Positions 9,458-16,124 of a stretch of 23,362 nucleotides of DNA are shown piece after piece. The stretch lies in contig CAKUUM010000040.1 in assembly GCA_934692905.1 (NCBI GenBank), positions 1 to 23,362 on the forward strand, read 5' to 3'. The first letter of the stretch is position 1. Each line of letters begins with the position of its first letter. Source of the stretch: an uncultured Bacteroidales bacterium (GTDB lineage Bacteria; Bacteroidota; Bacteroidia; Bacteroidales; Paludibacteraceae). Both the position numbers and the translations under genes were made by a program. The notes under the pieces are model-generated. The model saw only the letters and a list, made by a program, of their open reading frames with translations, was not told where the DNA came from and did no database searches.

Positions 9458-9489
9458 TTTGGATTTCGGGCGATTTTGTATTAACTTTG
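9458..9489 (+). promoter_or_regulatory. Bacteroidetes-type promoter for the secreted OB-fold protein
   Basis: -33 box TTTG at 9458-9461, 20-base spacer, -7 box TAACTTTG at 9482-9489. The spacer is almost the same as that of the rpe promoter (28 of 32 positions match over the whole element), which is unusual for spacer DNA. Confidence 0.8.
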
Positions 9490-9552
9490 CAGTCGGAATA
9501 GCAGAAAGTGTGTGGGGAGAGGGAGAGAAAAATTGTATTAAAAAATCTGAAC

Positions 9553-11118
9553 ATGAGAAAAGTTACATACGTTTTGATGGCGGCGACTATGCTGCTCAAT
9601 CCGGTTGGGTTGCGGGCTGAAGACTATAATCCGTTCACAACGGGTTCGTATCAGTTGGTGACAGACGTGGAGCAACTATCGGACTCCGACCGGATTATTA
9701 TAGGTGTGAGCGCTACGGGCGTGAACAAAGTGATGGGGTATTTTGATGAAACCGTGTCGAAAAACAACATTCACGCCTTGGCGGGGCAATACACCAACAA
9801 CCGCACGCGGGTGGTGGAGAACAAGGATGCCGTTTATACCCTGCGCAAGACGGAATTGAACGGGAAAGCGGCGTTCTACATACAAGACGAGACACATTAC
9901 GTGGAGGCGTATCTCGTAGCCAACGGCGGCAAGACGAAGAATGCCTTGACAGCGTGGAACAAGTTGACCGACAACGGGACCTACGGAAATTTCGGCTATT
10001 GGGACATCGACGTGGCATATGACGGTACCGCCACGATACAAAATTGCGGGAACAGCAAGGGAAAGTACATCCAATATAATGCTACTTACGCACTCTTCGG
10101 CTGCTACGAAACGGTTGGTAGTCAGACGCCTGTGTGCATATACCGCTATGTGGCACCATTGGGCGACACGACCATGATGCAGGTGCCAATGACCAATTTC
10201 GGCTTGGTGTGCAAAACGGGCGAGCATGCCACAGGAAGCAAGACTGTCACCGTGTATGCCAACGGATTGGAGGAGGATATCCATGTGCAGTTGAAACATG
10301 GTGCGCCGTTTGACGTGTCTGCCACACAGATAGGGCGCACCGGCGGCGAGGTGAACGTTTCGTACGATGTGGCAGAGGTTGGTGAATATCGTGACACGAT
10401 AGTGATGACAAGCGGAGAAACAACGGCTCAAGCGCCTGTGATTCTGCGAGTTACACGTCCAATGAAGGTTGTGGAGGCTGTGCGGGCAGAGGATAATGCA
10501 ACGTTGTATTTAGATACCGTGGTGGTTACGAAAAAATATGACCATTACATCTTCGTGCGCGACGAAACGGGGTCGATGCTCATCTATGACAACGGCGATG
10601 CCGACGGGAAACGCTATGGCAAAGATTTGAAGAACGGACATATATTAATAGGTGTGACGGGCAAGTACATGAACTACTTTGGCGTGCCTGAGTTGCTCCC
10701 GTCCGCGAAATGGCGTGTGTCGGCAAAACAAGTGGAGTGCTTGCCGGAACCATTTGTGCAGGGGACCACGCCGGGCGAAGTGGATTCCGCGCTGGTGTGC
10801 CACTATGTGCGGTTTGATAACGTGCTGATTGACAACGAGGATATGGCTACTGCGGCGGGGTTAGCGCCCACCAAGGTGACGGAAAATATCGGCGGGAAGA
10901 TGGTTCGCAACACGCCCACCACACTGGATGCCATCGTGATGATTTCGCACGACGAAATGCAGTTGTGGCTAGTACGCCAGGAAAAGATTTCAACGGCTGT
11001 GGACGAGGTGTCTGCCTCGAACGGAGATGGCACTCCGCAGAAGCGCATCCAGAACGGACAAATGTTCATCGTACACGGGGACAAGGTGTATTCCGCGGGC
11101 GGGATAGAGATAAAATGA
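9553..11118 (+). CDS. Secreted protein with OB-fold-like domain and T9SS-like tail
   Basis: 521 residues from the ATG at 9553, chosen because it starts a good signal peptide (M-R-K-V-T-Y-V, hydrophobic core, ending L-R-A-E-D); the upstream in-frame ATG at 9508 adds 15 charged residues in front. About 30-200 is a beta-rich domain beginning Y-Q-L-V-T-D-V-E-Q-L, a type seen at the N-terminus of many Bacteroidales secreted proteins. About 208-305 is an Ig/BACON-like domain. About 308-420 resembles the OB-fold (YhcR/DUF5689-like) domain, with Y-I-F-V-R-D-E-T-G and I-Y-D-N-G-D-A-D-G. The extreme C-terminus (G-Q-M-F-I-V-H-G-D-K-V-Y-S-A-G-G) is a short tail common in Bacteroidales exported proteins, resembling the first strands of a T9SS domain. 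It is a single gene with its own promoter. Substrate and function are unknown. Confidence 0.75.
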   Translation: MRKVTYVLMAATMLLNPVGLRAEDYNPFTTGSYQLVTDVEQLSDSDRIIIGVSATGVNKVMGYFDETVSKNNIHALAGQYTNNRTRVVENKDAVYTLRKTELNGKAAFYIQDETHYVEAYLVANGGKTKNALTAWNKLTDNGTYGNFGYWDIDVAYDGTATIQNCGNSKGKYIQYNATYALFGCYETVGSQTPVCIYRYVAPLGDTTMMQVPMTNFGLVCKTGEHATGSKTVTVYANGLEEDIHVQLKHGAPFDVSATQIGRTGGEVNVSYDVAEVGEYRDTIVMTSGETTAQAPVILRVTRPMKVVEAVRAEDNATLYLDTVVVTKKYDHYIFVRDETGSMLIYDNGDADGKRYGKDLKNGHILIGVTGKYMNYFGVPELLPSAKWRVSAKQVECLPEPFVQGTTPGEVDSALVCHYVRFDNVLIDNEDMATAAGLAPTKVTENIGGKMVRNTPTTLDAIVMISHDEMQLWLVRQEKISTAVDEVSASNGDGTPQKRIQNGQMFIVHGDKVYSAGGIEIK

Positions 11119-11139
11119 CACCGTTAGGCGCGGATTGTA

Positions 11140-11169
11140 GCGGGAGGTTCCCTTCCGCACTTGCGTTTT
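11140..11169 (+). terminator. Possible intrinsic terminator
   Basis: An 8-bp stem (11140-11147 with 11151-11158, one G-T pair) with a 3-base loop, but the T-run (TTTT at 11166-11169) starts seven bases after the stem, which is weak. It lies 21 bases after the preceding stop codon. Confidence 0.35.
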
Positions 11170-11201
11170 GACAGCGCGCACCGGGCAAAAAGCAACTTTG
11201 A

Positions 11202-11233
11202 TTTGTGGATATAGAAAATAAGTATTACCTTTG
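11202..11233 (+). promoter_or_regulatory. Bacteroidetes-type promoter for korAB
   Basis: TTTG at 11202-11205, 20-base spacer, TACCTTTG at 11226-11233. The leader to the korA ATG is about 50 bases and shows no obvious riboswitch. Confidence 0.8.
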
Positions 11234-11291
11234 CACCCGATTTTGAGCGGCGGTCGCATGCCGATTGCCGCACCTTAAATAAACAGATATT

Positions 11292-13151
11292 ATGCAAAAA
11301 CAAAATGTAGTGGTACGCTTTTGCGGCGACTCCGGAGACGGTATGCAATTGACCGGCAACATGTTCTCCTCACTAAGTGCCATTTTAGGCAACGAGATTA
11401 GCACCCTACCGGACTTTCCTGCTGAGATACGCGCCCCGCAAGGCACGCTGGGCGGCGTGAGCGGTTTCCAAGTCAATCTGGGTGCGGGCGTTTACACCCC
11501 CGGCGACAAGGCGGATGTGATTGTGGCTATGAACGCTGCGGCGTTGAAAGTCTGCACGTTAGGCTCCAAGTTCAATCACCCGGGCGCACAATGGGAAGAC
11601 AGCAGTTCGATGTACAAGAAGAACGCTGTGGTCATCGTGGACACCGACTCGTTCACCGACAAAGACCTCGAGAAGGCGCTGTACAAGACCGACAACCCCT
11701 TCACCGAACTCGGCATTCCCGAGAGCGTGCAAATCGTTCCAGTGGCATTGACCTCGCTCACCAAAGAGAGCCTCAAAGACTCCGGCTTGGACAACAAAGC
11801 CATCCTCAAGTCACGCAATATGTTCGCGCTGGGTGTCGTTTGCTGGCTCTTCAACCGTCCTATTGACAAGGCTATCCACTTCCTCGAGGGCAAGTTCAAG
11901 AAGAAACCGCAACTCATCGCGCCCAACGTGAAGGTGCTGACCGACGGTTTCAACTACGGCAACAACCTCGCACTCAATATCCAAACCGTCAATGTGGAGA
12001 AGGCAGAGGACCTGCCTCATGGCAAATACACCTCCATCGCGGGCAACAAAGCCACCGCGTGGGGCTTGATTGCGGCTGCCGAGAAGTGCGGCAAGCGTCT
12101 GTTCCTGGGCTCCTATCCCATCACCCCTGCCACCGACATCATGCACGAGTTGGCTGCCCGCAAGGACATGGGCGTGATGGTAGTGCAGGCCGAGGACGAG
12201 ATTGCAGGTGTCTGCACCGCCATCGGCGCATCGTTCGCCGGCGACCTCGCGGCTACCAGCACTTCGGGACCGGGCTTGAGCCTGAAATCCGAGGCTATCG
12301 GCTTGGCAGTGATGGCAGAGTTGCCGCTGGTTGTCATCGACGTACAGCGCGGTGGTCCCAGCACGGGTCTGCCTACCAAGACCGAGCAGACCGACCTCAT
12401 GCAGGCTGTTTACGGCCGTAACGGCGAGTGCCCCGCAGTGGTTATGGCGGCTTCCACGTCGGCTAACTGCTTCGAGTACGCCTACATGGCTGCGAAAATC
12501 GCCTTGGAGAATATGACCCCCGTCATCCTCATGACCGACACCTATCTGGCTAACGGTACGGGGCTCTGGCGCATCCCGCAACTCAGCGAACTGCCCGCCA
12601 TCCACCCGCAAGGCGTGCCCGAGGAACTCAAGGGCAAGTACAACCCCGCTCTGCGCGACGAGAACAACATCCGTTACTGGGCTTATGCTGGCATGGAAGG
12701 CTACGAGCACCGCAATATCGGTCTCGAGCGCGACGCACAGAAAGGCAGCATCTCCACCAACCCCGAGAACCACGAACTCATGGTTCGCGCGCGTCAGGCA
12801 AAGGTGGACCAGGTGGCTAACCGTATCCCCGAACTCCGCGTACAGGGCAACACCCGGAGCGACACGCTCCTCGTGGGCTGGGGCTCCACAGAGGGACACC
12901 TCCACGCGGCTGCCAACGAACTGAACTGCGCATTGGCGCACTTCAACTATATCAACCCGCTTCCCAAGAACACCGCCGACGTCCTCCGCGCCTACAAGCG
13001 CATCGTCGTCTGCGAACTCAACAGCGGACAGTTTGCCAACTATCTGCGCTCCAAGATTAGCGGCGTTAACTTGTTGCAATACAACGAGATAATGGGTCAG
13101 CCATTCGCTGTGGAGCGCATTGTGGAATACGTAAAGGGGTTAAATGACTAA
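11292..13151 (+). CDS. korA: 2-oxoglutarate:ferredoxin oxidoreductase, fused gamma-alpha subunit
   Basis: 619 residues. With KorB it oxidatively decarboxylates 2-oxoglutarate (or a related 2-oxoacid) to the acyl-CoA, reducing ferredoxin; it runs in reverse in the reductive branch of the anaerobic TCA cycle. Residues 1-190 are the gamma domain, beginning V-V-R-F-C-G-D-S-G-D-G-M-Q-L-T-G. The alpha domain starts near 230 with G-N-K-A-T-A-W-G, followed by S-Y-P-I-T-P-A-T-D-I-M (275-285), the E-D-E-I-A region, the T-S-T-S-G-P-G-L-S-L-K loop (318-328) and Q-R-G-G-P-S-T-G-L-P-T-K. Gamma-alpha fusion and length are usual for Bacteroidetes KorA. It has its own promoter and is followed after 11 bases by korB. 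Substrate choice among 2-oxoacids cannot be fixed from sequence alone, but the two-gene form fits KorAB better than PorABCD. Confidence 0.94.
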   Translation: MQKQNVVVRFCGDSGDGMQLTGNMFSSLSAILGNEISTLPDFPAEIRAPQGTLGGVSGFQVNLGAGVYTPGDKADVIVAMNAAALKVCTLGSKFNHPGAQWEDSSSMYKKNAVVIVDTDSFTDKDLEKALYKTDNPFTELGIPESVQIVPVALTSLTKESLKDSGLDNKAILKSRNMFALGVVCWLFNRPIDKAIHFLEGKFKKKPQLIAPNVKVLTDGFNYGNNLALNIQTVNVEKAEDLPHGKYTSIAGNKATAWGLIAAAEKCGKRLFLGSYPITPATDIMHELAARKDMGVMVVQAEDEIAGVCTAIGASFAGDLAATSTSGPGLSLKSEAIGLAVMAELPLVVIDVQRGGPSTGLPTKTEQTDLMQAVYGRNGECPAVVMAASTSANCFEYAYMAAKIALENMTPVILMTDTYLANGTGLWRIPQLSELPAIHPQGVPEELKGKYNPALRDENNIRYWAYAGMEGYEHRNIGLERDAQKGSISTNPENHELMVRARQAKVDQVANRIPELRVQGNTRSDTLLVGWGSTEGHLHAAANELNCALAHFNYINPLPKNTADVLRAYKRIVVCELNSGQFANYLRSKISGVNLLQYNEIMGQPFAVERIVEYVKGLND

Positions 13152-13162
13152 AAGGAAAAATT

Positions 13163-14194
13163 ATGGAAGCAAGTCAATTCAAAAGTGATCAATACGTTCG
13201 TTTTTGCCCCGGTTGCGGCGACCACGCCATCTGTGCAGCCCTGCAAAAAGCCATGGCACAAATAGGTGTGCCCACCCACGAAACGGTAGTCATCTCGGGT
13301 ATCGGCTGTTCGAGCCGTATGCCCCACTATCTCAATACCTACGGTTTCAACACCATCCACGGCCGCGGAGGCGCAGTGGCAACGGGTGTCAAGACCAGCC
13401 ACCCCGAACTCACCGTTTGGCAGATGTCGGGCGACGGCGACTGCCTCGCTATCGGCGGTAACCATTTTATCCATGAGATTCGACGCAACGTGGACCTCAA
13501 TATCTGCCTCTTCAACAACCGTATCTACGGTCTCACCAAGGGTCAGTATTCGCCCACTTCGCCCAAGGGCTTTGTCAGCAAATCCAGTCCTTTTGGCACG
13601 GTGGAACGTCCTTTCATCCCCGCCGAACTGGTGATGGGAGCGCGCGGCACGTTCTTCGCCCGCACCTTGGATGTGGATATGCCCACCACCGTCGATTGTA
13701 TGGTCAAGGCGCAGCAGCATAAGGGTGCTAGCGTCATCGAGTGTCTGGTTAACTGCGTGATTTTCAACAACGGAACCCACGCATGGATTGCAGACCGCGA
13801 GACACGCGCCGAGCGTAGCATCATCCTCCGCCATGGCGAGAAGATGATTTTCGGCAAGGACAATGACAAGGGTCTCGCACTGGATTACAGCCAAGGACTC
13901 ATGCCGCGCCTGATTGTGGTGCCGGCTGACGACCCGCGTGTCCTGACGCACGACGCCACCCTCGAGGACCCGACCTTGCACCGCATGCTTGCCCTCATGG
14001 GTCAGGATATGGTCACCGACGTGCACAATGCCGAGGTGCCAAGCGAACTGCCTATCGCACTCGGCGTTATCCGCAACGTGGAGGCGGAGACCTACGACCA
14101 GGCCGTCAGCGCGCAAATCAACGAGGTGCGTGAGAAGAGCAAGGCGCAGACCTTCGACCAACTCACTGCCACCCTCGAGCAGTGGGATATGTAA
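13163..14194 (+). CDS. korB: 2-oxoglutarate:ferredoxin oxidoreductase, beta subunit
   Basis: 343 residues; the thiamine-pyrophosphate and [4Fe-4S]-binding partner of KorA. Probable cluster ligands are Cys15 and Cys18 (F-C-P-G-C-G-D-H), Cys49 (G-I-G-C-S-S-R) and Cys198 (L-V-N-C-V-I-F-N-N). The TPP/Mg motif is G-D-G-D at 90-93 and F-N-N-x-I-Y-G-L-T-K-G-Q at 117-128. Length and motif order match the family. Coding DNA is rich in GC third positions, like korA, as expected for a highly expressed metabolic gene. A degenerate 22-nt repeat array starts right after the stop codon, followed by a strong terminator, so the array would be in the korAB 3' untranslated RNA. Confidence 0.95.
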   Translation: MEASQFKSDQYVRFCPGCGDHAICAALQKAMAQIGVPTHETVVISGIGCSSRMPHYLNTYGFNTIHGRGGAVATGVKTSHPELTVWQMSGDGDCLAIGGNHFIHEIRRNVDLNICLFNNRIYGLTKGQYSPTSPKGFVSKSSPFGTVERPFIPAELVMGARGTFFARTLDVDMPTTVDCMVKAQQHKGASVIECLVNCVIFNNGTHAWIADRETRAERSIILRHGEKMIFGKDNDKGLALDYSQGLMPRLIVVPADDPRVLTHDATLEDPTLHRMLALMGQDMVTDVHNAEVPSELPIALGVIRNVEAETYDQAVSAQINEVREKSKAQTFDQLTATLEQWDM

Positions 14195-14204
14195 TCCCCA
14201 CCCG

Positions 14205-14325
14205 CTTCGGACAAATTCAAACACGGTTCCGATGTTGCACAAGGTCTGTTCAGCATCTGCGTAACATCTTTTCTGAACCAGCGTAGAGTTTGTTTCAGAC
14301 TTACATAGAGTTTGTTCCGAATCCA
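14205..14325 (+). repeat. Degenerate 22-nt periodic array in the korB 3' region
   Basis: Six units of about 22 nt, each carrying TTCNGA or a one-base variant (14206, 14227, 14249, 14271, 14294, 14315; steps of 21, 22, 22, 23 and 21). The two best units, at 14282 and 14304, share TAGAGTTTGTT. Units become less alike toward korB. The minus strand happens to be open through the array, but no start, ribosome site or family supports a protein. Confidence 0.65.
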
Positions 14326-14330
14326 CTCCA

Positions 14331-14367
14331 AACCACCCGAAGTCCCGACCGGCTTCGGGTGGTTTTT
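14331..14367 (+). terminator. Intrinsic terminator of korAB
   Basis: Perfect 12-bp stem (14331-14342 with 14353-14364) of sequence AACCACCCGAAG, a 10-base loop, and a T-run to 14367. It is the strongest terminator in the window and partly symmetric, so it might also act on the minus strand. Confidence 0.9.
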
Positions 14368-14390
14368 ATCCCATTGAATCATTAAAATTT

Positions 14391-14419
14391 CTCCCTGTTT
14401 TTTCCCTGACCTTACCCTG
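14391..14419 (-). repeat. Dispersed G-rich intergenic repeat, copy 2 (inverted)
   Basis: On the minus strand it reads CAGGG, then AAGGTCAGGGAAA, then CAGGG, matching copy 1 (6818) at 25 of 29 positions. It lies left of the AbiE-like pair in the opposite orientation to copy 3 on the right. Confidence 0.65.
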
Positions 14420-14449
14420 TTCTTGTCGGGATTAGTGGTAATCATTCAG

Positions 14450-14493
14450 CAAGGGATGCGCAAGGGATAGACAAGTGATAGGCAATGGTTACA
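14450..14493 (+). repeat. 11-nt degenerate tandem repeat
   Basis: Four consecutive 11-nt units starting at 14450, 14461, 14472 and 14483. The first two share CAAGGGAT and the third is CAAGTGATAGG. Short and degenerate, non-coding. The rest of 14368-14646 holds only this and the two other repeats listed. Confidence 0.45.
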
Positions 14494-14556
14494 CGCCCTT
14501 CATGCAAAGCCAAAAGCAAAATTCATTAACATATACTATCGAAATAATCACACGTT

Positions 14557-14612
14557 GTAAATTCGTAAATCGTAAATGAATTCATGGTCAATTCGCGAAT
14601 AATTATATGTTT
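14557..14612 (+). repeat. 56-nt direct repeat, left copy
   Basis: Matches 15871-15926 at 52 of 56 positions, in direct orientation 1,314 bases apart, with the AbiE-like pair between. It contains the palindrome ATGAATTCAT. A third, shortened copy is at 15733-15768. Confidence 0.8.
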
Positions 14613-14646
14613 CTCAATGTTGCATGGCTCTTTATATGTAAATTAG

Positions 14647-14677
14647 TTGTATATATCCCAAAAATATCGTACCTTTG
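14647..14677 (+). promoter_or_regulatory. Bacteroidetes-type promoter for the AbiE-like pair
   Basis: TTG at 14647-14649, 20-base spacer, TACCTTTG at 14670-14677, 17 bases before the ATG at 14695. This supports that ATG over the TTG at 14647. Confidence 0.7.
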
Positions 14678-14694
14678 GAGCGCGAAAAGGAACT

Positions 14695-15030
14695 ATGAGT
14701 AAAAACGAGGTTAGAAATATCCTATTGAGTAAACTGAAGGCAGAAAATTGCTTTTGGTCCTATTCATCGGACTCATGGGACAGCGCGACTGACGAACAAC
14801 TCATAGAAAAGACCCTGATTTATTTGGACTTACCTGAAATAAACCAACTTTTTACTCTCTACGGACGCAAAAAGGTGAAACAGGTTTGGTTGCATCGTAT
14901 GGTGTCACAAGGTGCCTATCTCAGCACGCTCAATCGTTTTCTGGCATGGTACTATTTCGGCGTTAAAAATCCGGATGTATATCTGAAATCACAAGAAACA
15001 CGCTATTGGAATCGGTTGGCATCATGTTAG
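14695..15030 (+). CDS. AbiEi-like/DUF6922-type antitoxin candidate
   Basis: 111 residues from the ATG at 14695, chosen because it follows the promoter; the longer in-frame start at 14647 would lie in the -33 box. The protein is helical and soluble, with F-W-S-Y, E-K-T-L-I-Y-L-D-L-P-E-I and V-K-Q-V-W patterns that I associate with DUF6922 proteins, which in Bacteroidales commonly precede an AbiEii-type nucleotidyltransferase. In type IV AbiE systems the upstream gene is the antitoxin and usually represses its own promoter. The stop overlaps the next start (ATG at 15024, TAG at 15028), typical of translationally coupled toxin-antitoxin pairs. Direct repeats flank the pair. The family assignment is from memory of homologues; function is inferred from the pairing. 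Confidence 0.65.
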   Translation: MSKNEVRNILLSKLKAENCFWSYSSDSWDSATDEQLIEKTLIYLDLPEINQLFTLYGRKKVKQVWLHRMVSQGAYLSTLNRFLAWYYFGVKNPDVYLKSQETRYWNRLASC

Positions 15031-15548
15031 GTCTGGCACCACATACGGGTATCGTCTTCGACAAAATCTGTCAACTTGAGTGTATTAAACCTTACATTCT
15101 TGTGGGTGGAACGGCACTGTCCCTCCAGATTGGAAACCGGCAAAGCGAGGACTTGGATTTTATCAAATGGCATACTTCCAAGTCCGAAAATTACGCTTGC
15201 CCGCGGTACTCTCCTTTAGTTCAGCCGGTTTTAATACAAGATAATCTCTCCGCAGCAGATTTGCTGTCTATCGGAGCCATGAAGATGGAGGTGATGATGC
15301 GCCGCTCCAAGTTTCGTGACTACTACGATATCTATTCCCTATTACAAGAAGGCGTTGATTTTCACGCCATGGTAGATTTGGCATTGAAGTATTCGGGACA
15401 CCTGCTCCACACCAAAAACCTATACGCAATGCTCACCAATGGCGCCCGATTCTCTGAAGATACCAACTTCACACAACTGCAGCCTAAATACGACATCACC
15501 TCTAAGGACATAGAAGACTATTTGCGTCGTTTGATATTAGAGGCATAA
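15024..15548 (+). CDS. AbiEii/AbiGii-type nucleotidyltransferase toxin, probably internally deleted
   Basis: 174 residues from the ATG at 15024 (an in-frame ATG at 15006 would overlap the upstream gene more). The nucleotidyltransferase signature is clear: L-V-G-G-T-A-L-S-L-Q-I-G then R-Q-S-E-D-L-D-F. The C-terminal part carries S-I-G-A-M-K-M-E-V-M and K-F-R-D-Y-Y-D-I-Y, standard for the family. Between D-L-D-F-I-K-W and the S-P-L-V-Q-P-V region only about 15-20 residues remain, where homologues I recall have about 50 more, including the beta strand that bears the third acidic catalytic residue. The reading frame is intact, so this looks like an in-frame deletion that would inactivate the enzyme. 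If functional, it would be the toxin of a type IV toxin-antitoxin pair with the upstream gene. The family call is firm; loss of activity is inference. Confidence 0.8.
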   Translation: MLGLAPHTGIVFDKICQLECIKPYILVGGTALSLQIGNRQSEDLDFIKWHTSKSENYACPRYSPLVQPVLIQDNLSAADLLSIGAMKMEVMMRRSKFRDYYDIYSLLQEGVDFHAMVDLALKYSGHLLHTKNLYAMLTNGARFSEDTNFTQLQPKYDITSKDIEDYLRRLILEA

Positions 15549-15686
15549 GAAAAAGGAATTGCCCTACAACGTACGCAGTGCATAATTGTCTGCTACGGAC
15601 AACATTTTGCCGATATTTGTTGTATCTTTGCACTTGATTTGGAGAATATTCTCGATTGGAATGTATTTGAAAAAAGAGGCTATCCG

Positions 15687-15716
15687 CGAGGAAAGGTCAG
15701 GGAAAGAGCAGGGAAA
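15687..15716 (+). repeat. Dispersed G-rich intergenic repeat, copy 3
   Basis: Contains AAGGTCAGGGAAA followed by CAGGGAAA; upstream TATCC is also shared with copy 1 near 6812. Same strand as copy 1, inverted relative to copy 2. Confidence 0.7.
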
Positions 15717-15732
15717 AGTATCTGTCGAAATT

Positions 15733-15768
15733 GTAAATGAATGGCTAATTTGCAGATAATTAGATGTT
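15733..15768 (+). repeat. Shortened, diverged copy of the 56-nt repeat
   Basis: Matches the 3' two-thirds of the 56-nt repeat (GTAAATGAAT, then a 4-base deletion, then a diverged GATAATTAGATGTT end). Confidence 0.5.
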
Positions 15769-15870
15769 CACTATTGTTTTAATGGTACTTTAATGGGCAT
15801 TCATAGAGATACGGCGACATATTATGCACAATGTTCAAATGGCAATAAATGTCCCTATAAATCGTATATC

Positions 15871-15926
15871 GTAAATTCGCAATTCGTAAATGAATTCATG
15901 GTCAATTCGTGGATAATTATATGTTT
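15871..15926 (+). repeat. 56-nt direct repeat, right copy
   Basis: 52 of 56 positions match 14557-14612; differences are two in the first 13 bases and two near position 40. It ends 21 bases before the 33-nt array. Confidence 0.8.
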
Positions 15927-15947
15927 AACGACGCATTAACGGAGCCA

Positions 15948-16079
15948 AAATTTGCGGGGATGACGGTATTTCGCTTCTGTAAATTTGCGGGGATGACTGG
16001 AAATTGACCCTACAAAAACGCGGGAATCATAGACAAAACGCCAAACAAAAACGCGGGGACGTCATAAACATTTGCGTAA
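15948..16079 (+). repeat. Four-copy array with exact 33-nt period upstream of the AAA ATPase
   Basis: Units start at 15948, 15981, 16014 and 16047. The first 17 bases of units 1 and 2 are identical (AAATTTGCGGGGATGAC); units 3 and 4 begin AAAAACGCGGG. The 16 bases after each core are unrelated. Core consensus is AAAnnYGCGGGRAY. Unit 4 runs into the -33 box of the next promoter. The fixed step, about three helical turns, puts all cores on one face of the DNA. Confidence 0.85.
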
Positions 16080-16102
16080 TCCGATAATAATCAGTATCTT
16101 TG
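16071..16102 (+). promoter_or_regulatory. Bacteroidetes-type promoter for the AAA ATPase
   Basis: TTTG at 16071-16074, 20-base spacer, TATCTTTG at 16095-16102, 22 bases before the ATG. The -33 box lies inside the last unit of the 33-nt array, so a protein on that array could block or recruit RNA polymerase. Confidence 0.8.
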
Positions 16103-16124
16103 CGGCAAATCAAACGCAAAGGCT

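Larger units (their letters stand above)
15549..16124 (+). other. Gene-free, repeat-rich stretch
   Basis: No convincing gene. It holds a TATCTTTG box at 15623-15630 without a well-spaced -33 box, a perfect 12-bp palindrome GAGAATATTCTC at 15642-15653, G-rich repeat copy 3, two copies of the 56-nt repeat family, and the 33-nt phased array with the ATPase promoter, the last four listed separately. Confidence 0.7.

Noticed and set aside
11811..13079. 422-codon minus-strand frame opposite korA
   Set aside because: It is fully antisense to a well-conserved enzyme gene in GC-rich codons, which commonly leaves long open antisense frames; no family, promoter or start supports it.
13148..14326. 392-codon minus-strand frame opposite korB
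   Set aside because: Same cause as the korA shadow; its start lies in the degenerate 22-nt array.
15948..16079. Short CRISPR-like array (repeats with unlike spacers)
   Set aside because: Repeat cores are 17 nt and vary between units, gaps are 16 nt, only four units exist, and there are no cas genes. A regulator-binding array is a better fit.
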